NCBI RefSeq assembly: GCF_016597725.1
Contig: NZ_VCGY01000001.1
Location: 372,001-436,000, forward strand
From: Marinobacter sp. 1-4A
GTDB taxonomy: Bacteria; Pseudomonadota; Gammaproteobacteria; Pseudomonadales; Oleiphilaceae
Reading direction: 5' to 3'
DNA: 64,000 nt
In this document: in pieces, positions 9,339 to 18,547 of the stretch
Layout: each line of letters starts with the position of its first letter
Numbering within the stretch: the stretch's first letter is position 1
Position numbers and translations under genes: made by a program
Notes under the pieces: generated by a model
What the model saw: the letters and a program-made list of their open reading frames with translations, nothing else
Told to the model about the DNA's origin: nothing
Databases searched by the model: none

Positions 9339-9354
9339 CTGGCGCGGGCGCCAG
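9339..9354. promoter_or_regulatory. palindrome at the putP -35 position (candidate operator)
   Basis: CTGGCGC-GG-GCGCCAG is a perfect inverted repeat with 7-bp arms. Its centre is about 40 bp upstream of the inferred putP start, the position of a class II activator site. Confidence 0.45.
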
Positions 9355-9427
9355 CTTACTGTGTCATTCTTCTTGTTTACTGGGATGCCTTTCGAACTCG
9401 AGCGAGGCAACGTGTCGCACTCTTAGC

Positions 9428-9443
9428 CTTAACTATAGTTAAG
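9428..9443. promoter_or_regulatory. 16-bp perfect palindrome upstream of putP
   Basis: CTTAACTATAGTTAAG is fully self-complementary and AT-rich. It lies about 130 bp upstream of the inferred putP start, in the 302-bp gap 9287-9588 between the AraC gene and putP. Besides the listed promoter parts I see no gene in that gap. Operator function is inferred. Confidence 0.45.
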
Positions 9444-9588
9444 TATTGCCAATTTGCGACCGCCCCGACCAACAGATCGACAGGACGGGATTTGACACAA
9501 CAAGCCTAGTATTACTACGTATTTGCGGCTTACAAAATCCTACGATTCTTTTATAGAATTCTACGGGATGGGTTCATTTCAAACTCGG

Positions 9589-10365
9589 CTAGGCGACACT
9601 GTCACGGGCTTGCAGTCTCGTGGGGGTAGTACCCTTATGTTTGCGCAACGCATTGGTCAGGGCACTTTGAGACGAGAAGCCGACACGATAACTGATTTCC
9701 GACACCGAAAGCGACGTTGAGGCCAAAAGATTAATGGCCTGATTAAGCCGGGCTTGTAACAAGAATTGGTGCGGCGTAGTTCCGACCACTTCACGAAATA
9801 CCTCGTGAAAGCGGCTTACACTCAAACAGGCCTCACTGGCTAATTCCTGTACGCTAATCTTACGGTGGAGATTGGCTCGTATGTAACGCTGCATGGCGTC
9901 TGGACTGAGACTGTGGCGATTGGGCACGACCTTAGGGTCTACAACTCTGTCAGCCATGCAATAGAGGATACTAGCGGCAAGATGACCGTGCATTGCAAGA
10001 TTGCCGGGCGACCGATCAAACTCGCCAGCCGCAAACTGAACCAACCCCTGCAAACTGCTGTCCATCTGGATCGTTCGGGGCTTTTCGAACACACGAACCA
10101 TGCGCTCATAGTCGGCATGGTTCGGAGTAGTCATAGCGGGAGTGGAAGGGTCAAGATTGATGACCATCACGTGGTTTTGCTGATCACCGCAGTAGTCATG
10201 CTTGGCTTCCGTGGGCACCAAACAGGCCTTCCAGGTGTCAAGATGAGAGCCAGTTCCGTCAACACTCAAATCTGCTTCACCCTGAACACCGATGACTATC
10301 TGGTGATGTTCATGACGGTGCTGGTGAGATGCGATTGGGAGCTTGAGCAAACGGGCATCCAGCAT
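9589..10365 (-). CDS. AraC-family regulator, probable proline-utilisation activator
   Basis: A 258-residue regulator: N-terminal cupin-like sensor domain with a His-rich strand (HQHRHEHHQIVIG, residues 13-25) and a C-terminal double HTH of about 85 residues ending in FSSQSALTNALRKHKGTTP, the AraC signature. I choose ATG 10365 because the longer frame to 10431 runs into the tmk coding region. It reads toward putP, 302 bp away. In Pseudomonas an AraC-type protein, PruR, activates proline genes; position makes a similar role plausible here, but that is inference. Confidence 0.85.
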   Translation of the reverse strand: MLDARLLKLPIASHQHRHEHHQIVIGVQGEADLSVDGTGSHLDTWKACLVPTEAKHDYCGDQQNHVMVINLDPSTPAMTTPNHADYERMVRVFEKPRTIQMDSSLQGLVQFAAGEFDRSPGNLAMHGHLAASILYCMADRVVDPKVVPNRHSLSPDAMQRYIRANLHRKISVQELASEACLSVSRFHEVFREVVGTTPHQFLLQARLNQAINLLASTSLSVSEISYRVGFSSQSALTNALRKHKGTTPTRLQARDSVA

Positions 10366-10403
10366 AGACGCAACCGGAACCTTTGAGTGAGAATGTAACT
10401 CAA

Positions 10404-11039
10404 TTAAAGCAGATCTGACCCGAACTTGCACATAAGTTCGCGAATACTGGCACTGACTTGCTCTATCGAGCCCGCTGCGTCCACGACATTGTAGCGGGAA
10501 GGTTCAGCTCCAGCGCGGGCCAGATAGGTATCGCGAATACGCTGAAAAAAAGAAACCGCCTCTTGTTCGAAACGATCCAACTGCCCCCGATGCCTCGCCC
10601 GGATCATGCCGGTTTCGACCGGCGCATCCAATAACACCACGTGATCTGGGCGTATCTCCCCCTGCACAAACGTTTCCAATAGGGCAATACGCTCGCTCGA
10701 CACGCCACGCCCACCACCCTGATAGGCAAATGTGGCATCGGTAAAGCGATCACAAAGCACCCATTGCCCCTTCTCCAACGCTGGAAGAATAAGCGTATGC
10801 AAGTGCTGTGCGCGGGCAGCAAACATCAATAGCAGTTCGGTGAGATCGTTCACCGGCTCGTCCCGGGGCGCCAAAAGCACTTCTCGAATCGCTTCCGCCA
10901 TGGGCGTGCCACCCGGCTCTCGGGTCACTATGCAGTCAACCCCCAGTTCTTTAAGGGTTTCAGCAGCGTTCGTGATCTGGGTAGACTTGCCCACACCCTC
11001 GGTTCCCTCGAAGGTAATAAAGCGGCCACGGACAGTCAT
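10404..11039 (-). CDS. tmk: thymidylate kinase
   Basis: Phosphorylates dTMP to dTDP for DNA synthesis. The 211-residue protein has the P-loop FEGTEGVGKST at residues 10-20, the substrate motif VTREPGGTP, DRFTDATFAYQG and an Arg-containing lid (DRFEQEAVSFF). The start overlaps the mltG stop by 4 bp (ATGA). In Pseudomonas the next genes are usually holB and a pilZ gene; here an AraC regulator and putP follow instead. Confidence 0.96.
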   Translation of the reverse strand: MTVRGRFITFEGTEGVGKSTQITNAAETLKELGVDCIVTREPGGTPMAEAIREVLLAPRDEPVNDLTELLLMFAARAQHLHTLILPALEKGQWVLCDRFTDATFAYQGGGRGVSSERIALLETFVQGEIRPDHVVLLDAPVETGMIRARHRGQLDRFEQEAVSFFQRIRDTYLARAGAEPSRYNVVDAAGSIEQVSASIRELMCKFGSDLL

Positions 11040-12088
11040 TTGTTCTCATCCTTGTCGGGAGCAGGTGAAGACCGGTAATCCGACCGGCGGTTGAGCTGAA
11101 ACGCACGAACGGCTTTTTGGTGCTCAGCTAAGGTGTTGGAAAACTTATGGGTACCGTCACCGCGAGCAACAAAATACAAAGCCTTACCAGAGCCCGGGTG
11201 CAAGGATGCATGTATGGCTTCACGGCCCGGCAACGCAATGGGTGTGGGGGGCAATCCGCTAATGCGGTAGGTGTTATATGGCGTGTGGGTGCGCAAGTCT
11301 TTGCTGCCTATGCGGCCTTTGTACTTATCGCCCATGCCATAGATTACGGTGGGATCTGTCTGCAACCGCATGCCCTTTTGCAGCCGCCGGACAAATACGC
11401 CCGCTACCTGATCCCGCTCGTGGGGAGCACCGGTTTCGCGCTCTACAATGGAGGCCATAATCAAAGCCTCGTATGCACTGTTGTAAGGCAGGCCCTCGGC
11501 CCGGCTCTCCCACTCCTCGGCAAGCACAGATTCCATGCGGCGAAAGGAACGCCGGAGCAAATCAAGGTCCGATTCGCTGCTGGTAAACAGGTAAGTGTCG
11601 GGGAAAAAACGCCCCTCGGGATGCTCTCCCTCAGCGCCGACAGCTTCCATTATTTGAGCATCCGACCATTCAGACGTAAGCTTCTCGAGGCGCTCAGTGG
11701 CCGCGAGGGCTGAGCGCATGTCACGGAAGGTCCAACCCTCTATAAATTGCACTGACCAATGCTTGGTATCGCCCGCGACCATTTTCGCTAGCATGGCTTC
11801 AGCACTCATGCCATCGGTAAACTCATACTCTCCTGCCTTTATTCTGGCCTGCTCCGGAAACAAACGACCGTAAATTCGCACCCACAGGCTATCTTCCACA
11901 AGTTCGCGGGTGTGCAACTGCCGGGCCACATCGTTAAAAGCTGTGCCACTAGGAACATCAAACAGCACCGGCTCGACTAAAGTAACCGGCTTTGACAGTG
12001 ACCCAAGCCCCCGCCAAACCCATAGCCCCGTGCCCGCACCAACGAGCACGGCAGCACAAATTACCGCGATAAAAAGTTTCTTGAACAA
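11036..12088 (-). CDS. mltG: endolytic murein transglycosylase MltG
   Basis: A 350-residue inner-membrane enzyme that cuts nascent glycan strands and is thought to release or terminate them. An N-terminal transmembrane helix (LFIAVICAAVLVGAGTGLWV) is followed by the YceG/MltG domain. The catalytic Glu is in MASIVERETG, and the family segment RLQTDPTVIYG is present. It starts 5 bp after the pabC stop and overlaps tmk, so it is part of the fab operon tail. Confidence 0.95.
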   Translation of the reverse strand: MFKKLFIAVICAAVLVGAGTGLWVWRGLGSLSKPVTLVEPVLFDVPSGTAFNDVARQLHTRELVEDSLWVRIYGRLFPEQARIKAGEYEFTDGMSAEAMLAKMVAGDTKHWSVQFIEGWTFRDMRSALAATERLEKLTSEWSDAQIMEAVGAEGEHPEGRFFPDTYLFTSSESDLDLLRRSFRRMESVLAEEWESRAEGLPYNSAYEALIMASIVERETGAPHERDQVAGVFVRRLQKGMRLQTDPTVIYGMGDKYKGRIGSKDLRTHTPYNTYRISGLPPTPIALPGREAIHASLHPGSGKALYFVARGDGTHKFSNTLAEHQKAVRAFQLNRRSDYRSSPAPDKDENK

Positions 12089-12093
12089 ACGAA

Positions 12094-12921
12094 TTATTCC
12101 AACAGTTCGAGAGGATTGAAGATTGTCGCAACTCCATCATCTGCAGGCAAATCCTGACCAGCGAGTTGACGCACGGGAACAACACCCAAAACGCTGTTCA
12201 GAAGGTAAAGCCCCTGACAATCCGGAGCCATAACATCCCCGATACCCATGGCGCGCTCTATAACAAGCTCCCCCTTTGCACGGAGTCGTTCCAACAACCA
12301 CTGCCGCAGTATACCGGCGACGGCAAGGCTTTTGGTGGGCGGGGTAACCCAGCCATTAGGCACCTTGAGAAGTAAGTTGGTACGGGTACCCTCAACCAGA
12401 TTCCCGTCATTGTCAGCCATAATGACTTCAAACAGCTCACCTTCAATCTCTCTAGCAGCCATCACTTGTTCCAGCCGGTTGAGTGATTTGATGCCGGTAA
12501 GCAGAGGGTTCACCGTGAGCGGAACTCGGGAGAAATCCACCGCAACACCTGAGGGGGACGGCAATGCAGGCATGGGGCTAGAGGACACGATTAAATTCGG
12601 CCGCATACCGGCACCGGGCTGGTACCCACGCCCCCCCTCCCCTCTGGTTAGGGTCAACTTAAGAATCCAATCGTCACCCGCTTTACCAGTGTATCGAGCA
12701 GCATAACGGCTGACGGCGGTGCTGTAGGCTTTGCTTAGATCCCTGAGTGCGACGGGGATGCCTAACCTTCCCGCATCCCGAACCAGACGGTCGAGGTGGC
12801 GCGATAAAAGCACACCTCGATGGCCGTGCATTCTTATGGTTTCGAAAAGGCCGTCACCGTATGCAGCGCCTCGGTCACCTGCGGGAAAGCCACTTTCATC
12901 AGCCCAATACAGGTTGAACAT
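12094..12921 (-). CDS. pabC: aminodeoxychorismate lyase PabC
   Basis: A PLP-dependent fold-IV enzyme that converts 4-amino-4-deoxychorismate to p-aminobenzoate and pyruvate for folate synthesis. It has 275 residues. The PLP lysine is in TGIKSLNRLEQV, preceded by the usual GLFETIRMHG near the N-terminus, with EGTRTNLL further on. Start is ATG 12921, 6 bp after fabF stops. Branched-chain aminotransferases share the fold, but length and neighbours favour PabC. Confidence 0.93.
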   Translation of the reverse strand: MFNLYWADESGFPAGDRGAAYGDGLFETIRMHGHRGVLLSRHLDRLVRDAGRLGIPVALRDLSKAYSTAVSRYAARYTGKAGDDWILKLTLTRGEGGRGYQPGAGMRPNLIVSSSPMPALPSPSGVAVDFSRVPLTVNPLLTGIKSLNRLEQVMAAREIEGELFEVIMADNDGNLVEGTRTNLLLKVPNGWVTPPTKSLAVAGILRQWLLERLRAKGELVIERAMGIGDVMAPDCQGLYLLNSVLGVVPVRQLAGQDLPADDGVATIFNPLELLE

Positions 12922-12927
12922 AGCGCT

Positions 12928-14175
12928 TTAGCCTTCGAAGCGGCGCATAATCAAAGTGCCGTTGGTTCCACCAAAGCCAAAGGAGTTAGACAAAACCACA
13001 CGCACGTCGGATTTGCGACAGGTGTTAGGTACAAGATCCAGATCGCAACCTTCATCCGGGTTGTCGAGATTAATCGTTGGCGGCAGCACACCATCGCGTA
13101 TGGCCAGCAGCGAAAAAATAGCTTCAACGGCACCGGCGGCACCCAGCAAATGCCCGGTCATGGATTTGGTGCTACTCATAGCCAGTCGGGCCGCGTGACT
13201 GCCAAATACACGCTTGGCCGCGGCAATTTCGGCCACATCGCCGACCTGTGTTGAGGTGCCATGGGCATTGATATAATCAACATCTTCGGGTTTCAGGCCC
13301 GCATCCCGCAGCGCATTCTGCATTGACCGGGCCGCCCCCTCACCGGCTTCCGGCGGCGCTGTAATGTGGTGAGCATCATCACTCATGCCAAAACCAACAA
13401 GCTCACCATAAATAGTGGCTCCACGCTTTTTAGCATGCTCCAACTCCTCCATGACTACGACGCCAGCACCGTCGCTGAGCACAAATCCGTCGCGATCCTT
13501 ATCCCATGGACGGCTCGCTTTCTCGGGCTCGTCATTCCGGGTTGAAAGCGCGCGGGCTGAAGCAAATGCAGCAATGCCTGTGCGAGTGGTTGCCATTTCA
13601 GAGCCACCGGCCAACATGACATCCGCATCGCCATAGGCAATAGTGCGGGCAGCGTAACCGATATTATGTGTACCCGTGGTACAGGCAGTCACGATGGCAA
13701 TATTCGGTCCACGATATCCGAAACGAATGGCTGCATTGCCTGAGATCATGTTGATAACGGAGGCTGGAACAAAGAACGGCGACACCTTGCGCGGGCCAGA
13801 CTTGTCCATTGTCAGCACGCTTTTTTCGATGTATTCCAGCCCGCCAATACCGGAACCGATAGCAATGCCCGCCCGATCGAGATCCAGAGCTTCGTAATCC
13901 GCTAGTCCACTATCATCAACGGCTTGTTGGGCTGCGATCAAACCATAGTGAATAAACGCATCCAGCTTTCTAGCTTCTTTGGAGGAGAGATAAGCCTCCA
14001 GATCCAGATCTTTGATTGCACCACCAATGCGAGTGTTGTACTCAGACGCATCAAAACGGTCGATCATTCCGATTCCGCTGCGCCCAGCTAAAATGCCGTC
14101 CCAAGAAGACGCAACATCGTTTCCTAATGGAGACAGCATTCCCATACCAGTGATAACAACCCGCCGTTTACTCAT
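12928..14175 (-). CDS. fabF: beta-ketoacyl-ACP synthase II
   Basis: Elongates acyl-ACP with malonyl-ACP. The protein has 415 residues from ATG 14175. The catalytic Cys is near residue 165 in [10 protein letters not shown], and the two His lie in [12 protein letters not shown] and [16 protein letters not shown] four codons upstream (14187) is also possible, but AGGTGAG fits the ATG better. A terminator-like hairpin separates it from acpP, so part of the acpP transcription probably stops before fabF. Confidence 0.97.
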   Translation of the reverse strand: MSKRRVVITGMGMLSPLGNDVASSWDGILAGRSGIGMIDRFDASEYNTRIGGAIKDLDLEAYLSSKEARKLDAFIHYGLIAAQQAVDDSGLADYEALDLDRAGIAIGSGIGGLEYIEKSVLTMDKSGPRKVSPFFVPASVINMISGNAAIRFGYRGPNIAIVTACTTGTHNIGYAARTIAYGDADVMLAGGSEMATTRTGIAAFASARALSTRNDEPEKASRPWDKDRDGFVLSDGAGVVVMEELEHAKKRGATIYGELVGFGMSDDAHHITAPPEAGEGAARSMQNALRDAGLKPEDVDYINAHGTSTQVGDVAEIAAAKRVFGSHAARLAMSSTKSMTGHLLGAAGAVEAIFSLLAIRDGVLPPTINLDNPDEGCDLDLVPNTCRKSDVRVVLSNSFGFGGTNGTLIMRRFEG

Positions 14176-14249
14176 AACTCCACTCACCTGATCGTTTCAT
14201 CTATCGGCATTACTGAAGGGACCCGAAGTACGGGTGATTTTCGGCAATA

Positions 14250-14288
14250 AAAAAGCCGTCCTTCACTGAATGACAAGGACGGCTTTTC
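14250..14288 (-). terminator. attenuating terminator between acpP and fabF
   Basis: A 13-bp perfect stem (AAAAGCCGTCCTT with its complement) around a 13-nt loop, followed on the minus strand by TTTTTT. Located 26 bp past the acpP stop and before fabF. It would let acpP be made in excess of the downstream genes. Confidence 0.8.
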
Positions 14289-14313
14289 GCCTGGCTAACT
14301 AAACTGCAGAGTA

Positions 14314-14547
14314 TCAGGTATGCGCGACGATGTAGTCGATCGCGTCCTGAACACTGGCTAGCTTCTCGGCTTCTTCGTCAGGAATTTCAGTTTCGAATTC
14401 CTCTTCCAGTGCCATCACCAGCTCAACGGTGTCCAGTGAGTCAGCGCCAAGATCCTCAACAAAAGAAGATGAGTTCTGAACTTCGGACTCTTTAACGCCC
14501 AGCTGTTCACAAACAATCTTCTTAACGCGCTCTTCAACTGTACTCAT
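14314..14547 (-). CDS. acpP: acyl carrier protein
   Basis: A 77-residue acidic four-helix carrier. Ser37 in [10 protein letters not shown] takes the 4'-phosphopantetheine arm. ATG 14547 has GAGGAC eight bases upstream; the longer open frame above it is not conserved. It lies between fabG and fabF, the standard place. Confidence 0.98.
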   Translation of the reverse strand: MSTVEERVKKIVCEQLGVKESEVQNSSSFVEDLGADSLDTVELVMALEEEFETEIPDEEAEKLASVQDAIDYIVAHT

Positions 14548-14682
14548 AATGTCCTCACTTTGTGTATCTACCAAGCAACTCAAGTGCTGCCAGTTTAGTG
14601 TAAACCCTACCTGCAAACAAGCAGGGATCCGGTTAAACATGTTGTGCGACAAGGAGTTGCGCACGAGCCCCGAAACTGGAGC

Positions 14683-15426
14683 TTATCCCATGTACATCCC
14701 ACCGTTTACATGAATGGTCTCTCCAGTCACGTAACCGGCAGCATCCGATGCCAGAAAAGCAACAATAGCCGCTACTTCTTCCGGCTGCCCCAAACGACCC
14801 GCGGGTATGATTTCCAGCATAGCCTCGCGTTGCTTGTCGTCCAGTTTTTTTGTCATGTCTGTGTCGATAAATCCGGGCGCAACGCTGTTTGCCGTAATGC
14901 CTCGATTCGACATTTCTTTAGCCAGACTGCGAGTAAAGCCCTCAACACCAGCCTTTGCGGCGCAGTAATTGGCCTGTCCGGCATTCCCCATACTCGCCAC
15001 CACGGAACTGACGTTAATAATGCGACCCCAGCGCGCTTTAGCCATACCCCGAATAACAGCTTTACTCGTACGGTACACGCTTGAGAGGTTGGTTTCGAGC
15101 ACCGATGCCCAATCGTCGTCCTTAAGCCGCATCAGCAGATTATCACGGGTGATACCCGCGTTATTGACCAAAATCAGGGGTGCTGCTGACTTCTCGGCTA
15201 TCTCTTTCAAACCCGCTTCAATGCTTTCGGGATCAGCCACGTTCATTACAATGCCATAGCCATTGGCGCCAGCGGCTTTCAGTGTCTCTGTAATGGTTGC
15301 TGCGCCATCGGCGCTGGTGGCAGTGCCCACTACCTCCGCACCCTGACTAGCAAGGGCCAGAGCGATGGCTTTTCCGATTCCACGGGTAGCACCGGTTACC
15401 AGTGCTGTTTTGCCTTCCAGAGACAT
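14683..15426 (-). CDS. fabG: 3-oxoacyl-ACP reductase
   Basis: NADPH-dependent reduction of 3-oxoacyl-ACP. It is a 247-residue classical SDR: TGATRGIG cofactor loop at residues 12-19, NNAG motif (VNNAGITRDNLL), catalytic Ser in INVSSVVAS and the Tyr-Lys pair in YCAAKAG. ATG 15426 is preceded by GGGAG. An upstream in-frame ATG (15447) would add seven residues and lacks a good ribosome site. Confidence 0.97.
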   Translation of the reverse strand: MSLEGKTALVTGATRGIGKAIALALASQGAEVVGTATSADGAATITETLKAAGANGYGIVMNVADPESIEAGLKEIAEKSAAPLILVNNAGITRDNLLMRLKDDDWASVLETNLSSVYRTSKAVIRGMAKARWGRIINVSSVVASMGNAGQANYCAAKAGVEGFTRSLAKEMSNRGITANSVAPGFIDTDMTKKLDDKQREAMLEIIPAGRLGQPEEVAAIVAFLASDAAGYVTGETIHVNGGMYMG

Positions 15427-15486
15427 TATAGGACTCCCTTTTATCACGACTTTTCAAAACGTTTTCAGAATGCTCTCAAGACATTC

Positions 15487-16425
15487 TTATGACTGTTCAA
15501 ATGCAGCAAGCGCAGCCTTCAGTGATTCAGGATCTTCCATGCCATGAACGGCAAGTCCTCGATCAATCCGCTTGGCCAGCCCGGCAAGTACTTTGCCAGT
15601 GCCACACTCAAGAGCAACCTTAACATCGCTCCCAACCAGAGTGCGCACCGAATCAGTCCATAGCACCGGCGAATAAAGCTGCTTTATGAGATTAGCCTTC
15701 AGTGTAGCCGAATCTGTAACAGCTGCAGCGTTAACATTCTGTATTACAGGAATGACAGCATCGTTAAAACGAACGTCATCCAGAGCCTGAGCCAATTCTT
15801 CTGCGGCATCTTTCATTAGGGCGCAGTGGGAGGGAACACTAACTGGCAAAGGCATGGCTTTGCGGGCGCCTCTTGCCTTGCAGGCTTCAATGGCGCGCTC
15901 AACTGCTGCAGCCGACCCCGCAATCACCACCTGTCCAGGCGCATTAAAGTTCACTGCGGACACCACATCGCCGTTGGCCGCCTCTTCACAGGCCGCAACA
16001 ACGTCCGCATCTTCCAGTCCAAGAATAGCCGCCATCTTGCCTTCGCCTGCAGGAACGGCTTCTTGCATCAATTCGCCGCGCAAGCGCACAAGTTTGACAG
16101 CTTCAACAAAATCGAGGCTTTCAGCCGCCACTAGCGCGCTGTATTCGCCTAAGCTGTGGCCCGCCAGAAAATCCGGTCGCGGCCCACCCGCCACAAACCA
16201 TTCCCGCCATAGTGCAACACTGGCCGTCAGCATTGCTGGCTGGGTATTCATAGTCTGATTGAGTTCTTCCGCCGGGCCTTTCTGGCATAGATGCCACAGA
16301 TCGTAGCCAAGCACGTTAGACGCTTCAGCGAAGGTTTTGTTGATCATGGGCCAAGAATCGGCAGCACCGGATAGCATGCCAACCGATTGGGAACCCTGTC
16401 CGGGAAATATAAAGGCTGATTTCAT
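15487..16425 (-). CDS. fabD: malonyl-CoA:ACP transacylase
   Basis: Transfers malonate from CoA to ACP. It has 312 residues; the N-terminal FPGQGSQSVGM, the nucleophile elbow GHSLGEYSAL (Ser near residue 92) and the catalytic His in VPSHCALM are present. It lies between plsX and fabG as in Pseudomonas; fabH, found here in E. coli, is missing from the cluster. Confidence 0.97.
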   Translation of the reverse strand: MKSAFIFPGQGSQSVGMLSGAADSWPMINKTFAEASNVLGYDLWHLCQKGPAEELNQTMNTQPAMLTASVALWREWFVAGGPRPDFLAGHSLGEYSALVAAESLDFVEAVKLVRLRGELMQEAVPAGEGKMAAILGLEDADVVAACEEAANGDVVSAVNFNAPGQVVIAGSAAAVERAIEACKARGARKAMPLPVSVPSHCALMKDAAEELAQALDDVRFNDAVIPVIQNVNAAAVTDSATLKANLIKQLYSPVLWTDSVRTLVGSDVKVALECGTGKVLAGLAKRIDRGLAVHGMEDPESLKAALAAFEQS

Positions 16426-16530
16426 AAGCGGGATCTTATCGTTATTGGAAGTTTCAGGAGATTAGCCAATAGTACAACCTGACTGATGTTTGCGCGAGTA
16501 AGCCGGGCCAAACGGCCAAGCTTTAGGCTT

Positions 16531-17532
16531 TCAAAGCATCAGATCATCAAGGCGCTCATTAATGCGCCTTGGCACTTCAAGCTCAACTTCACGAACCGCC
16601 TGACGAATGGCGGCCAGCATAGCGCGTTCATTGGCATTGCCATGGCTTTTAATAACCACGCCCTGAAGGCCTAGGAGACTCGCGCCATTATGGCGGGAAG
16701 GGTCCATCAAGCGCAGAAGACGCCCAATGATGGGGCGAGCCAGCAGGCCCACAAAGCGGCCATATAGCGTGCGGGTAAATGCTTGCTCCATAAGCTCAAT
16801 CAATAGCCCGGCGACACCTTCTCCGGTTTTCAATGCAATATTGCCCACAAAGCCATCGCACACCACCACATCCGCGACATCGCGGAACAAATCACTACCC
16901 TCTACATAGCCGATATAGTTAATCGAATCACACTGGGCAAGCATATGGGAGGCTAAACGAACCTGCTCATTGCCTTTTATTTCTTCCTCTCCCACATTCA
17001 GCAAAGCTACGCGGGGTTCGCCCTGACTGCAGATTGCCGAGGCCATCAAAGAACCCATCAAGGCATACTGATAGAGGTTCTCGGCGCTGGAATCCACGTT
17101 GGCACCAAGATCAAGAACGTGGCAGCGCCCTCTTAACGAAGGTATCAACTTGGCTATCGCCGGGCGTTCAATACCCGGGTACATACGGATGATAGAACGG
17201 CCAAACGCCATCAAAGCACCGGTATTACCCGCACTGACACACCCTTGAGCTTCGCCATCACGAACCAGACTCAAAGCAATCGCCATAGACGAATTTTTCT
17301 TATGCCGAAGTGCATGGGACGGGCGCTCATTCATACGCACAACATCTGCGGCTTCAACAATTCGGATTCGCGGATGCCCATCATGCAAAAAAGCCTCAAG
17401 TTCACTCCGGATTCCCACCAGAATGAAACTTAAGGCTTTATTTTCGCGCACCGCTTCGAGAGCTGCAGCAACGACTACTGCGGCACCCCGATCACCACTC
17501 ATGGCATCAATCGCTATGGTAACCGGTTTCAC
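16531..17532 (-). CDS. plsX: phosphate acyltransferase PlsX
   Basis: Makes acyl-phosphate from acyl-ACP for PlsY-dependent phospholipid synthesis. The 333-residue protein shows the family start (TIAIDAMSGDRG), the SAGNTGALMAFG loop and VVCDGFVGNIALKTGEG. It follows rpmF by 43 bp on the same strand. Confidence 0.97.
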   Translation of the reverse strand: MKPVTIAIDAMSGDRGAAVVVAAALEAVRENKALSFILVGIRSELEAFLHDGHPRIRIVEAADVVRMNERPSHALRHKKNSSMAIALSLVRDGEAQGCVSAGNTGALMAFGRSIIRMYPGIERPAIAKLIPSLRGRCHVLDLGANVDSSAENLYQYALMGSLMASAICSQGEPRVALLNVGEEEIKGNEQVRLASHMLAQCDSINYIGYVEGSDLFRDVADVVVCDGFVGNIALKTGEGVAGLLIELMEQAFTRTLYGRFVGLLARPIIGRLLRLMDPSRHNGASLLGLQGVVIKSHGNANERAMLAAIRQAVREVELEVPRRINERLDDLML

Positions 17533-17575
17533 CGTTTGGCCATTCGACTGAGGGTTGTGCGGTAATGCAACGAGA

Positions 17576-17755
17576 TTACTCGTCGTTAGACTCGATTACC
17601 TGCTTACCGCGGTAAAATCCGTCTGGAGACACGTGATGACGGCGATGAACTTCGCCGGTTGTTGAATCAGTGCTCAGAGCTGCAGTGCTGAGAGCATCGT
17701 GGGCACGACGCATGCCACGCTTGGAACGAGTCTTACGGTTCTTCTGTACAGCCAT
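17576..17755 (-). CDS. rpmF: 50S ribosomal protein L32
   Basis: A 59-residue basic protein read directly from the minus strand: [20 protein letters not shown] at the start and ending in SNDE before TAA (17576-17578). It has the typical L32 N-terminus and the [12 protein letters not shown] segment. The four zinc cysteines seen in some L32 proteins are absent, as is usual in this group. It lies between yceD and plsX, the classical order. Confidence 0.97.
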   Translation of the reverse strand: MAVQKNRKTRSKRGMRRAHDALSTAALSTDSTTGEVHRRHHVSPDGFYRGKQVIESNDE

Positions 17756-17858
17756 GGTTCTACTCCTGACCTGTTAACGTAAACTTTACTTTAATAGGGT
17801 TACGAATAACGTGTGTTCGTTGATTGCGCCGGTCTTCAGCAGAAGGCCCACGCCCTAA

Positions 17859-18413
17859 TTAATGCTTTGTATTCTTGAGTCCTGCTAACACGCTGAACGG
17901 GTTGTCGGCTTGCTTCTTCTCTGGCACTTCAGAAGAACCATCTGGCTCATAAGCTTCCAACTCTTCACTCGCAGGGCAGTCACCCCGGTCATGAAGCGGA
18001 TAAGGAGCCAACACCAGCAGCAACTCGTCTTCGGTCATTGACCACAGATCCGCACTGAAATCATCAGTCAGAAACGGCTCAAGATCTTTTGGTAATCCTT
18101 GCGCCTGTTCATCGCTGGTCACCAGCCCCAGTGTAAACCGGGAAGCCAAAACAGACTTCATAGGCCCCATGCAGCGCTGACACTCCAGATTAACCGGAGC
18201 CTCCAATTCACCCGTAACAATGCGGCGACGCTGGCTATCTTTATAAAAAGACAGCTTTACGCGACAGACAGCACCATCATCGAACCCCAAAACAGCTTCA
18301 CGGAAACGAGGCAAGGCACCGAGAGGAATTTCTCCCTCCAGTAAGCTTTCGTGTTCCGCCAACTTGTACGGATCGACTATTTTTGGCAACTCGGCACTAG
18401 ACGCATTTGACAT
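17859..18413 (-). CDS. yceD: YceD/DUF177 family protein (23S rRNA accumulation)
   Basis: A 184-residue soluble acidic protein. YceD is linked to 23S rRNA and 50S accumulation, and the gene is almost always paired with rpmF as here. The DUF177 core holds a CxxC pair (LECQRCMG) and a later Cys in GDCPAS. The sigma-70 promoter listed next lies so close that the transcript would begin about 3 nt before the ATG, so translation may be leaderless. Confidence 0.92.
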   Translation of the reverse strand: MSNASSAELPKIVDPYKLAEHESLLEGEIPLGALPRFREAVLGFDDGAVCRVKLSFYKDSQRRRIVTGELEAPVNLECQRCMGPMKSVLASRFTLGLVTSDEQAQGLPKDLEPFLTDDFSADLWSMTEDELLLVLAPYPLHDRGDCPASEELEAYEPDGSSEVPEKKQADNPFSVLAGLKNTKH

Positions 18414-18422
18414 AGGCGCGCA

Positions 18423-18451
18423 ATTCTAGGGGCGAAGCTCGCCGCTGTCAA
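18423..18451 (-). promoter_or_regulatory. sigma-70 promoter of the yceD-rpmF-plsX-fab operon
   Basis: On the minus strand: TTGACA (18446-18451), a 17-bp spacer, then TAGAAT (18423-18428). It is near-consensus. The expected start is about 18416, only some 3 nt before the yceD ATG at 18413. Confidence 0.8.
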
Positions 18452-18547
18452 AGACTTCGTCGGCTTTTGCTCAAGGGTTCCGGTTTCCGTAGGTGTATTC
18501 TACGATATGCGCTTCAAGAACTGGCGCAAATTCTTAAAGGATCGCCC

